Positions 17,064 to 24,929 of a stretch of 64,000 nucleotides of DNA are shown piece by piece; within the stretch, counting starts at the first letter, position 1; each line of letters opens with the position of its first letter. The DNA lies in NCBI GenBank assembly GCA_963790715.1, contig CAWBPN010000018.1, positions 372,001 to 436,000 of the forward strand. Reading direction: 5' to 3'. Origin of the DNA: DCFW01 sp963790715 (GTDB lineage: Bacteria; Bacteroidota; Bacteroidia; Bacteroidales; Bacteroidaceae). A program made the position numbers and the translations under genes. The notes below the pieces were generated by a model that was given only the letters and a program-made list of their open reading frames with translations, was not told the origin of the DNA and made no database searches.

Positions 17064-17089
17064 CTTTACTTTTATATAAACTTAAAACA

Positions 17090-17677
17090 TCAATCTTTTG
17101 GACTGAATTCTACATTAACCACTATTTTTACGTTTTCTCCTATTATAGCAGGCGGATCCATGAGCCCCAGCTTGTAGTCGCTACGTTTGACAACACCTGT
17201 TACCTGGAACCCGGCCGTTAACTTCTTACTAAGCGGACTAATCAATTTACCGAAAAAGACTACATTAAGCCTTACTGGTTTGGTTATGCCGTGGAAAGTG
17301 AGATTTCCGTATATATAACCTTTACTGGCACTTATCTTTTTGATGCCTGTGCTTACAAATGTAAGTGTAGGATATTTAGCAGCATTAAAGAAATTAGAAG
17401 AGCGAAGATCATTATCCCGTGCTTCCACATCAGTATTGATACTGGCTACTTTTGCCGTTACCACGATTTTAGCATCGCTATAATCAGGTTTTGTAGTAAT
17501 TACTTTTGCACTGAAATCGCTGAAGCGTCCCTCTATCTGTGATATAGTGAGGTGAGAAACTACGAATCCCAACCGCGAATGAGCAGGGTCATTCGTCCAT
17601 ACAATTGTTTTGGCTTGTACAAACATCGAAACTGCAGCCAACGCAAATAAGATAAAATACTTCTTCATAATTTTCAT
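17090..17677 (-). CDS. YceI family periplasmic protein
   Basis: A 195-residue protein with a signal peptide (MKKYFILFALAAVSMFVQA; an ATG three codons upstream is also in frame). The mature part begins with DPAHSRLGFVVSHL and continues with GRFSDFSAKV and GNLTFHGITKPV, the hallmarks of the YceI lipocalin-like beta-barrel that binds isoprenoid quinones or lipids. A TAATTTTG box (17692-17699, minus strand) precedes it. It is monocistronic. The precise ligand cannot be told. Confidence 0.93.
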   Translation of the reverse strand: MKIMKKYFILFALAAVSMFVQAKTIVWTNDPAHSRLGFVVSHLTISQIEGRFSDFSAKVITTKPDYSDAKIVVTAKVASINTDVEARDNDLRSSNFFNAAKYPTLTFVSTGIKKISASKGYIYGNLTFHGITKPVRLNVVFFGKLISPLSKKLTAGFQVTGVVKRSDYKLGLMDPPAIIGENVKIVVNVEFSPKD

Positions 17678-17691
17678 ATTTTTTGTTAATG

Positions 17692-17699
17692 CAAAATTA
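17692..17699 (-). promoter_or_regulatory. -7 promoter element of the YceI-family gene
   Basis: Read on the minus strand the sequence is TAATTTTG, matching TAnnTTTG, 14 bases before the first ATG. Confidence 0.5.
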
Positions 17700-17852
17700 C
17701 TATATATCGGTCCATTTAAATTACGATTTTCGTGGGTTTAATTATAATTTTTACTTCTTTCTGAACGTTAATCGCTTACAGTATTCTATTTCCCCTACCC
17801 TGCATGCAACTGAATGGTTTCAAAATGAAGTTTTTATTCTGACATAATTTTA

Positions 17853-18195
17853 GAATCTGTTTAAAATTTATTCAATAATAATCTTATAGAAGCTAATTTG
17901 ACCATTTGTGATAATATTAGCATACTAACTGCCATGGGGCAAAGTATGACGGTAACATAATCCATTGGCAACCGGTCTTTACTATATAAATATAGCATTC
18001 CATATATCTCATAAATCATATTTTCGCTTCCTTTCTTCCATTTTCAATATTTTCTTTATAACTTGCCACTGCGTTTCTTTTAAATCCGTTGAATACATGA
18101 TAATTATTTTATTCGTTGCTTATTTAAAATGATCTTTTTTCTCGGATTGAAGAAACACTCTTTTTTATTTCTTTCTTTAAAATTTAAACAGGCTC
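17853..18195. mobile_element. Internally deleted IS5-like insertion sequence
   Basis: The left end GAATCTGTTTAAAATTT (17853-17869) and the reverse complement of the right end, GAGCCTGTTTAAATTTT (18179-18195), match at 14 of 17 positions and so are terminal inverted repeats. Both ends are flanked by TTA (17850-17852 and 18196-18198), a likely 3-bp target duplication. Between them lies a decayed transposase N-terminus on the minus strand. At 343 bp it is far shorter than a complete IS5-family element, so most of the transposase is deleted. The remaining sequence from 17700 to 17852 holds nothing I recognise. Confidence 0.75.
17895..18098 (-). pseudogene. IS5-family transposase N-terminal remnant
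   Basis: From the ATG at 18098 the frame reads MYSTDLKETQWQVIKKIL then MEERKRKYDL, a stop, and DIWNAIF. After a frameshift it reads IVKTGCQWIMLPSYFAPWQL. This is the DUF4096-type N-terminus of IS5-like transposases (normally ...VKTGCQWRMLP.DFAPW). Two stops and at least one frameshift, and the absence of the DDE catalytic part, show it is dead. Confidence 0.8.
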
Positions 18196-18284
18196 TTAAT
18201 CTCCTATCTTTAAATTATTAATTAATATTTTCCTCAATATTCTTTGGTACAAAAATATGATAAATTCACATTGATACAATACCA

Positions 18285-18320
18285 ATATAAGGGTATAATA
18301 GCCCCATATTTGGGTATATT
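18285..18320 (+). repeat. Direct repeat with 21-bp period upstream of the first hybrid regulator
   Basis: ATATAAGGGTATAAT (18285-18299) and ATATTTGGGTATATT (18306-18320) agree at 12 of 15 positions and start exactly 21 bp apart, placing both on the same face of the helix. They lie 74 bases upstream of the -7 box, so they are candidate regulator sites for the hybrid regulator gene. Confidence 0.4.
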
Positions 18321-18393
18321 AATAGCATGTGCAGATTTAAAGAATAAGAATATAAAATAAGCTGAATAGATGTAAGACATTATTTATTTTAGT

Positions 18394-18427
18394 TATCTTT
18401 GCATAGAGGTTGTATGTGTTACATACA
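18394..18427 (+). promoter_or_regulatory. -7 box and leader palindrome of the first hybrid regulator
   Basis: TATCTTTG (18394-18401) is a perfect -7 element. It is followed in the predicted leader by TGTATGT-GTT-ACATACA (18411-18427), a 7-bp inverted repeat. The leader to the ATG at 18462 would be about 54 nt. Confidence 0.55.
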
Positions 18428-18461
18428 CTTATGAGCTTTGTGTTTTTCTTTTATTAATACT

Positions 18462-21400
18462 ATGATGAAGAAATTCTACTATATACTTTTATACATTATC
18501 CTTTTAAAAATAGGACCATTAAATGCGTCTCCTTATTTTTTTTTCAAGAAGTATATGACTGTCGACGGCCTATCCGACAATACCGTGTTATGTGGGTTGC
18601 AAGATAACTACGGATTTATTTGGTTAGGAACAAGCAACGGGCTTAATTGCTACGACGGCAGCAGCAACATCGTATATCGAAATATGCTAAATGAAAAATC
18701 TTCATTTGAAAATAATTCCATAATATCACTTATAGAAGAAAATCATAATATCTGGATTGGCGCAAATTACGGCCTTTATATATATAATCGCTTTTCCAAC
18801 CGATTCTCACGCTTCAACGTCGCCACGAAATACGGAGTAACGATAAATTCGGAAGTAAAGAAAATACTAAAAGCCCGAAATGGCATGATATGGATTTGCA
18901 CTATGGGACAAGGACTATTTATATATAACCCTAAGAACGGATATTTATATCAAAACAGCCTTCATTCTTCTTTTTTCTGCGATATATGCCAAGGTAACGA
19001 CGGTACGGTATTTCTCTCGTCAATGGACGGAACGCTTCTATGCTTCAGTGAGAACGGCAATTTCATAAATTCATATAGCATAACAAACTACATTGATAAT
19101 AAAAATATAAACTGTTTGAAAAACATAAATGGTGAGATTTGGATGGGAACGAATAATGGCTTATATCATTTTAATAAGTCAAAGAATATATTGGAGAAAT
19201 ATGACTTTATTAATTACTTCGGCTCTATTCATTGTCTCCTTAATTATTCACCACAGGAAATATTAGTGGGTACAGATAAAGGATTGTACTTGTTCAACCT
19301 AATTACTAAATTATATCAACGTATGGACAATCCTTCTGATTCGCGGAGCATGAACGACCAAGCCGTAAATGCCATAATGTGGGATAAAGAAGGGTCGCTA
19401 TGGGTAATGACGAATTCCGGTGGTATAAATTATATGTCAAAACAATCCACGCAATTTAATTATCATTCCTTTACTAACGTAGATGAGAAAGTTCTTGGCT
19501 CAAAAAAGATTGTAAGACCTTTCTGTGAAACTACAGATGGTAATATATGGATAGGTACATCTAACGGATTGTTTTATTACAACACTACCACGCAAAAAAT
19601 TTCTGAATATGGAGGTGAAGGATTAAAATATGACATTCGCAGTATTATGCAAGATGGTCATAACCTTTGGATAGGTACGTATTCAAATGGAATACGGGTG
19701 GTAGATTTGGAAAGCAGAAAAATAAAATCATATACATATTCGAAAGAAACACCTTATTCAATATGCAGTAATAACATCTCTTGCATTTATAAAGACAAAA
19801 ATGGCAATATCTATGTAGGAACGAATTGGGGACTTTGCCGCTACAATCCGGTAACAGACAAATTCATGACTATTACCGCAATAAGTTCCATGACTTCAAT
19901 AACCGATATTCTTGAAGATGCATACGGTAATCTTTGGGTAGCCACTTCAAATTGTGGCGTACTGTGCAGAAAAATACATAATGGAAATAGTGTGCATTAT
20001 TCGTATAAAAATAATCGTAATCCGCAAGTTGACTATATACATAATGAAAACTGGGTGCATTATTCGTATGAAAAAGATAATTCAATATCTATTACAAGCA
20101 ATTCTGTCATTACACTGTTTAAAGACTCCCAAAATAGAATGTGGTTCGGCACAAACGGAGGTGGGCTTTGCTATTTTGACTCGAAAACAAAGGCATTTAT
20201 TAATTTCGATCCCGACAATTTGATTCTCCCCAACGATGTTATCTATGCTATCGAACAAGACAGACAAGGTAACTTCTGGATTTCCAACAATATAGGACTG
20301 ACAAAGATTAATCCCACTACTAAAAAAGAGATACAGCAGTATACGTTAGACAACGACTTGTGGGGCGGACAAATTACTCAACATTCTTCTTTAATATCAT
20401 CACGAGGTGAATTGTTCTTCGGTAGCATCGACGGATTCTATACATTCTATCCACAACAAATATATAAAACGAATTTCTGTCCTGTCTATATTACAAATAT
20501 TAGCTTCCCTTATTCTTCAGAAGAAGAAAAAGAAAAGGAAAAATTACATTTGGATGCGCCGCTCTACATAAAAGACAAAATAACAATACCATATAAAGAT
20601 AATAGCTTTTCGATTCATTTTGTTGCCGTGAAATATGAAAATCCTTCTAAAGTTTATTATTCATACATGTTAAAAGGCGTAAACAAACAATGGGTTCAAA
20701 GTACAACAAATATGGCAACATACACTAACCTGTCTCCTGGAAAATATGAATTCTTGATTCGAAAACTTAACGGTGATGGGTTACAAAATTCTAAAACCAC
20801 TTCTATATGGATTGTTATAACTCCGCCTTGGTATAGGAGCAACATTGCATATTTCATTTATTTCGTGATGCTTGTACTATTATGTTATTATATAACAAAA
20901 AAGACGAAAAAAGCTATTCGGAGGAAATACAACTTTAGAATAAAAGAGTATCAAATAAATCATGAAAAAGAAACATATAAATCAAAAATAAATTTCTTTG
21001 TTAATCTAATGCACGAAATACGAACGCCATTGAGTCTTATTAGTTTACCTTTGGAAAAGATGCAAGAAGAAAAACAAAATGATACGAATAAAAAATATAT
21101 TTCTATCATCCACAAGAACTTAAACTATTTATTGGATGTTACAAACCAACTCTTGGATTTTCAGAAAGTTGAAAGCGGAAGATTGTCGTTAAATCTGAAA
21201 GAATGCAATATTAAAAACTTATTGAATGACATATACAACCAATTTGCCGGTTCTGCAGAAATGAAAAAGATAAAATTAATGTTGTATCTTCCGAAACAAT
21301 CCATAATATCGGCGATAGACCAAGAGAATGTCAGAAAAATATTGGTTAATTTAATAAGTAACGCATTAAAATATGCACAAAAGGAAATAGAATTAAGGCT

Positions 21401-22493
21401 TATAAGTAATCCTCCTAATTTCGAAATATGGGTAGTTGATGACGGTTCCGGTATACCGGATACTGAAAAAGAAAGAATATTCGAAGCATTCTACCAATTA
21501 AATGATGACAAAATTGCAGCTGCCATGGGAACCGGCATCGGTCTATCATTTGCCAAGTCTTTAGCAGAAGCCCTCCACGGAACATTAAAAGTTGAAGACA
21601 ACATAAGTGGTGGCTCTAAATTTATCCTTTCACTGCCGATAAAAAAAGATGAAACCACAAAGAGACAAGAAATAAAGACAGCGGTTATCAACAACAAGCA
21701 AGAACAGGATGAAGAAAATTATGAACCAAGCAGTAAAGATTTCACGATATTATTTACCGAAGATAACATTGAATTACTTAACCTAACCTATGATTCATTG
21801 CGGAAATGGTATCACATATTAAAAGCTCATAACGGGCAAGAGGCTTTGGACATATTGAATAAAGAAAATGTTGATGTAATAATAAGTGACATTATGATGC
21901 CTGAAATGAATGGAATTGAACTGTGTAGTAAAGTAAAATCCGATATTAATTTCTCACACATTCCGGTTATTCTACTAAGTGCAAAAACGACACTCGAATC
22001 AAAAGTGGAAGGGATGGAAAATGGAGCAGACGTATATATGGAAAAGCCATTCTCCATAAAACAGCTACATCTGCAAATTGAGAATTTGCTGCAAATGCGC
22101 CAAGCTTTTCATAAATGGATGATTTCTCTTCCATCCGAAAATGAGAGCAAATCTGTCGTCGGTTATAACTTAACACAAAAAGATTACAAATTCACCGAAA
22201 AGCTCCAGAACTTATTATTAGAGCGGTTAGCAGATGAAAACTTTTATATTGATAGCTTGGCGGAGCAACTTAATATGAGCCGTTCTTGTTTTTACAGAAA
22301 AATCAAAGCCCTCTCCGGTATGTCCCCAAATGATTATATGAAAACAGTGCGTATGAATAAAGCTGCCGAACTTATCCGACAAGGTAGCAGAATATCTGAA
22401 GCTGCAGAGCAAGTCGGATTTACATCTTCATCATATTTCGCCAAATGCTTTAAAGCGCAATTCGGCGTACTTCCTAAAGATTATCCACATTGA
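18462..22493 (+). CDS. Hybrid two-component system sensor/regulator (HTCS 1)
   Basis: The ATG at 18462 (1343 residues; the next codon is also ATG) starts a signal/anchor sequence, whereas an upstream TTG frame extension is unsupported. About residues 25-700 are two-component-propeller repeats (WLGTSNGLNCYD, WIGANYGLYIY and similar), then a Y_Y_Y domain and a membrane helix near 794-815. The cytoplasmic part has HisKA with HEIRTPLSL (His about 851), HATPase (NLISNALKY, DDGSGIP, GTGIGLSFAK), a receiver with SDIMMPEMNG (Asp about 1143) and a C-terminal AraC helix-turn-helix pair. This is the standard Bacteroides glycan sensor that activates its own locus. It probably controls the neighbouring GH76 gene and the divergent susCD and epimerase operons through the 21-bp-spaced repeats described below. 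Confidence 0.95.
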   Translation: MMKKFYYILLYIILLKIGPLNASPYFFFKKYMTVDGLSDNTVLCGLQDNYGFIWLGTSNGLNCYDGSSNIVYRNMLNEKSSFENNSIISLIEENHNIWIGANYGLYIYNRFSNRFSRFNVATKYGVTINSEVKKILKARNGMIWICTMGQGLFIYNPKNGYLYQNSLHSSFFCDICQGNDGTVFLSSMDGTLLCFSENGNFINSYSITNYIDNKNINCLKNINGEIWMGTNNGLYHFNKSKNILEKYDFINYFGSIHCLLNYSPQEILVGTDKGLYLFNLITKLYQRMDNPSDSRSMNDQAVNAIMWDKEGSLWVMTNSGGINYMSKQSTQFNYHSFTNVDEKVLGSKKIVRPFCETTDGNIWIGTSNGLFYYNTTTQKISEYGGEGLKYDIRSIMQDGHNLWIGTYSNGIRVVDLESRKIKSYTYSKETPYSICSNNISCIYKDKNGNIYVGTNWGLCRYNPVTDKFMTITAISSMTSITDILEDAYGNLWVATSNCGVLCRKIHNGNSVHYSYKNNRNPQVDYIHNENWVHYSYEKDNSISITSNSVITLFKDSQNRMWFGTNGGGLCYFDSKTKAFINFDPDNLILPNDVIYAIEQDRQGNFWISNNIGLTKINPTTKKEIQQYTLDNDLWGGQITQHSSLISSRGELFFGSIDGFYTFYPQQIYKTNFCPVYITNISFPYSSEEEKEKEKLHLDAPLYIKDKITIPYKDNSFSIHFVAVKYENPSKVYYSYMLKGVNKQWVQSTTNMATYTNLSPGKYEFLIRKLNGDGLQNSKTTSIWIVITPPWYRSNIAYFIYFVMLVLLCYYITKKTKKAIRRKYNFRIKEYQINHEKETYKSKINFFVNLMHEIRTPLSLISLPLEKMQEEKQNDTNKKYISIIHKNLNYLLDVTNQLLDFQKVESGRLSLNLKECNIKNLLNDIYNQFAGSAEMKKIKLMLYLPKQSIISAIDQENVRKILVNLISNALKYAQKEIELRLISNPPNFEIWVVDDGSGIPDTEKERIFEAFYQLNDDKIAAAMGTGIGLSFAKSLAEALHGTLKVEDNISGGSKFILSLPIKKDETTKRQEIKTAVINNKQEQDEENYEPSSKDFTILFTEDNIELLNLTYDSLRKWYHILKAHNGQEALDILNKENVDVIISDIMMPEMNGIELCSKVKSDINFSHIPVILLSAKTTLESKVEGMENGADVYMEKPFSIKQLHLQIENLLQMRQAFHKWMISLPSENESKSVVGYNLTQKDYKFTEKLQNLLLERLADENFYIDSLAEQLNMSRSCFYRKIKALSGMSPNDYMKTVRMNKAAELIRQGSRISEAAEQVGFTSSSYFAKCFKAQFGVLPKDYPH
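19974..20099 (+). repeat. 63-bp imperfect tandem duplication inside HTCS 1
   Basis: The segments starting at 19974 (ATACATAATGG) and 20037 (ATACATAATGA) are similar over their first 36-40 bases and are offset by 63 bp, exactly 21 codons. At protein level IHNGNSVHYSYKNN is repeated as IHNENWVHYSYEKDN. The duplication keeps the frame and lengthens one loop of a sensor propeller. Confidence 0.7.
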
Positions 22494-22525
22494 TTCTTTA
22501 GGCATAGTAAGATAAAAGACACATA

Positions 22526-22564
22526 GAACAAATATTATCCTTTATTGAAAATATATTATCCTGT
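22526..22564 (+). promoter_or_regulatory. Tandem 18-bp operator repeats upstream of GH76 (site A)
   Basis: GAACAAATATTATCCTTT (22526-22543) and GAAAATATATTATCCTGT (22547-22564) agree at 15 of 18 bases and start 21 bp apart. Eighteen bases downstream is the -7-like TTCCTTTG. The same layout occurs upstream of the minus-strand susCD operon at 35130-35168. It is the likely binding site of HTCS 1. Confidence 0.6.
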
Positions 22565-22582
22565 TTTTAATTAATTATATAC

Positions 22583-22590
22583 TTCCTTTG
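22583..22590 (+). promoter_or_regulatory. -7-like element of the GH76 gene
   Basis: TTCCTTTG departs from TAnnTTTG at the second base, as might suit an activator-dependent promoter. It lies 24 bases before the ATG at 22615. Confidence 0.5.
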
Positions 22591-22614
22591 TAGAAAGCAA
22601 AAAAGTAAAATATT

Positions 22615-23712
22615 ATGAATTACATCGATTTTCGAAAAATTATCGTATTACTTATGTTTATGTTTGGGGTTATGATGTCAAGTTGTGAAGCAACAACACC
22701 TAATAAAATATCAAAAAAAGATGCTACCACAGCGATAGATGCTTTCGACTCAACATTCTATAATCCGGAAATGAAGTTATATGCCGTAAATTCTGATAAG
22801 AAAGGTCGAGCAGCTATATGGACACAAGCTATATACTGGGATATGATAATGAACGCATATAAACGGACTAAATTACCAAAATATCTTACACTGATTGAAG
22901 ATATTTATCAAGGAGGTTACGAACAATATGACAAATATAACTGGAGTAACAGTATTGATTGGTTTATTTATGATGATATGATGTGGTGGATTATTTCTTT
23001 AGGAAGAGCTTATCAACTGACAGGAGAAACGAAATTTTTAGATAATGCTTCTGCGGGATTCAGTTATGTATGGAATGGATCATACGATGCTGAAAAAGGC
23101 GGCATGTGGTGGAATTTTATCCATGATGCAAAAATGTCTTGCATTAATTATCCGACGGTTATCGGTGCTATGACACTTTTCCAAGCAACAGGAGACAGTA
23201 CATATTTTCAAAAAGCAAAAAACATATATGAATGGTCAAGAAATATATTTTTTAATAAGACAACAGGATGTATAGCCGATAATATCCATTATCATAGTGA
23301 TGAAATAAATATTGACTGGACGTCAAATCTTTATAATCAAAGTACTTGTATTGGAGCGGCAACAATGCTATACAAAGCTACAAAAGATAAATCTTATCTT
23401 AACGATGCTATTCTTGCAGCTAACTATGTTAGATATTCCATGTGTGATAGTGTAGGACTTTTGCCATTCAAAAATGGAGTAGAACAAGGTATTTACGGGG
23501 CGATATTTGCACAATATATTGTGAGATTGATAGAGGATGGCAGGCAATCTCAGTATAAAAATTGGTTGCAACACAACATTAAAACCGCATGGAGTAATCG
23601 AAATATAAAAACGAACATTACATACAAAAATGCTACCATATCATGTCCACAGGATGTTATGGAAAGCTATGATGCAAGCACTTGCCCTGCATTGATGCAA
23701 GTCATTTATTGA
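22615..23712 (+). CDS. GH76 endo-alpha-1,6-mannanase-like lipoprotein
   Basis: A 365-residue protein with a lipoprotein signal (lipidated Cys at residue 24 in MMSSCEA). The (alpha/alpha)6 GH76 domain follows; WFIYDDMMWW places the catalytic Asp pair at 120-121, the usual position for GH76. Further tryptophan-rich motifs (GGMWWNFIHDAK) match the substrate groove. It would hydrolyse the alpha-1,6-mannan backbone at the cell surface or in the periplasm. CEAT after the Cys is only weakly acidic, so surface export is uncertain. It sits directly behind HTCS 1 and has its own operator and promoter. Confidence 0.88.
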   Translation: MNYIDFRKIIVLLMFMFGVMMSSCEATTPNKISKKDATTAIDAFDSTFYNPEMKLYAVNSDKKGRAAIWTQAIYWDMIMNAYKRTKLPKYLTLIEDIYQGGYEQYDKYNWSNSIDWFIYDDMMWWIISLGRAYQLTGETKFLDNASAGFSYVWNGSYDAEKGGMWWNFIHDAKMSCINYPTVIGAMTLFQATGDSTYFQKAKNIYEWSRNIFFNKTTGCIADNIHYHSDEINIDWTSNLYNQSTCIGAATMLYKATKDKSYLNDAILAANYVRYSMCDSVGLLPFKNGVEQGIYGAIFAQYIVRLIEDGRQSQYKNWLQHNIKTAWSNRNIKTNITYKNATISCPQDVMESYDASTCPALMQVIY

Positions 23713-23736
23713 ACAAATGTGAGTTTATTAATAGTC

Positions 23737-24816
23737 TCAACGAGTTCCTGACGGTTTAGGCAAAGATTTACCTACTTTTACAGGCGTTCCAAGTATAGGC
23801 ATTCCATTAGAATTCCACTCAATTTTTTGCATTCTGATACTATTTATATAACCGTTTCCTTCATTTAATGACTTAGCTTGATATAACATAAACCATTCTT
23901 TCCCATCAGGAGATGGTACGAAAGATACGCTTGTCGGTCCGAATATACTATCTTTAGGCGATTGAACGAATACAGGTTCTGCATTCTTTACCCATGATTT
24001 AGGATTCAATAAATCACTATTTACATCAGCATAGATCATGCCTTCACAATTATACGGTGTCCAACATCCGCTAGCACAATAAAAAACAATGATTTTTTTA
24101 TAATCATGAGAATGGAAACATTCAGGATTTTCGTTAACAAAAATCGGATAAGCCGAGCGCATGCCGTCAGGATTAATCCACTGACGTTCCCACTCATATT
24201 TCGGATAAGAAATCATAACTCGTTTGGAGTCAAGTGTCCATGGATTTTTCATAGAAGCGATATAAATACACTGCGTTTCAGACTCAATTCTTCGCTTAGG
24301 CCATCCTGACCACAATAAATATTGTTTGCCTTTATTTTCAAACGTTGTTGGATGAATTCCCCAATTCCATTCGGGATTTGTCATAATAGCGCCCTTCATT
24401 TTAAATTCTCCGATCATCGGATTAGGAGAATCATTTTCCACCACATATAATTGATGGTCATCCGTATTTCCATCATCGGCTTCAAAATAAATATACCATT
24501 TCCCGTTTATATGATGTATTTCAGGCGACCAAATATGATATTTGTCAATTGAATCTTTAGGTACCCACGCAACTTTATGGGCAGCCCGCGCAATATTCGT
24601 AATATCGGTAGTTTCCCAAAGAACTATACTATCAGCACTTAGCGACTGCATTGTATAATAATATTTACCTTGATAATAAATAGCATAAGGATAACACCCT
24701 TTTGCAATAAGAGGATTTTTATAAGTATAACCACTTATCCCTCTCTTGCACAAGCACAAAGAGCAAATAAGAAAGGATAAAAATAATATATATATAAAGG
24801 ACTTTCCTGCTTTCAT
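23737..24816 (-). CDS. GH43-like five-bladed propeller protein, atypical base position
   Basis: I choose the ATG at 24816 (359 residues, MKAGKSFIYILFLSFLICS), since an in-frame ATG at 24831 lies within a repeated hairpin element. The signal peptide is followed by a five-bladed propeller typical of GH43: KNPLIAKGCYPYAIYYQGKYYY, then IWSPEIHHINGKWYIYF, NPEWNWGIHPTTF and FVNENPEC. In GH43 the first strand normally reads ADP with the catalytic base Asp; here that place is Tyr (CYP). The W-x-P-E-I-H motif and a candidate acid Glu (NEN) are present. It may be inactive, bind carbohydrate, or use another base. It is the last gene of the minus-strand operon. Confidence 0.75.
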   Translation of the reverse strand: MKAGKSFIYILFLSFLICSLCLCKRGISGYTYKNPLIAKGCYPYAIYYQGKYYYTMQSLSADSIVLWETTDITNIARAAHKVAWVPKDSIDKYHIWSPEIHHINGKWYIYFEADDGNTDDHQLYVVENDSPNPMIGEFKMKGAIMTNPEWNWGIHPTTFENKGKQYLLWSGWPKRRIESETQCIYIASMKNPWTLDSKRVMISYPKYEWERQWINPDGMRSAYPIFVNENPECFHSHDYKKIIVFYCASGCWTPYNCEGMIYADVNSDLLNPKSWVKNAEPVFVQSPKDSIFGPTSVSFVPSPDGKEWFMLYQAKSLNEGNGYINSIRMQKIEWNSNGMPILGTPVKVGKSLPKPSGTR

Positions 24817-24827
24817 AGTAAAATAGC

Positions 24828-24891
24828 ACATTTGTTCCCTACAAAAATAAGGTTTCGTCCCTAAAATTAAAAGGGATGAAGCCTTTTTAAC
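24828..24891 (-). terminator. Repeated hairpin element, copy 1 (after the TIM-barrel gene)
   Basis: AAGGTTTCGTCCCT (24849-24862) pairs with AGGGATGAAGCCTT (24872-24885) apart from two positions. On the minus strand it is followed by TTATTTTTG and on the + strand by CTTTTTAAC. The whole 64-bp stretch is matched at 27226-27289. It follows the stop of the minus-strand gene at 24930. Confidence 0.65.
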
Positions 24892-24929
24892 TATTAATTT
24901 TAGCTATTAACCTACCCTCTACTTAACAT

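Noticed and set aside
20082..20267. Antisense open frames within HTCS and other large genes
   Set aside because: They lie fully inside well-supported genes in other frames and lack signatures, promoters or coherent composition.
24842..24850. TATTTTTG on the minus strand after hairpin copy 1 as a promoter for the GH43-like gene
   Set aside because: It fits TAnnTTTG but also serves as the U-tract of the hairpin; with the copy after the DUF1735 gene having the same sequence, a terminator tail is the simpler reading. Not excluded.
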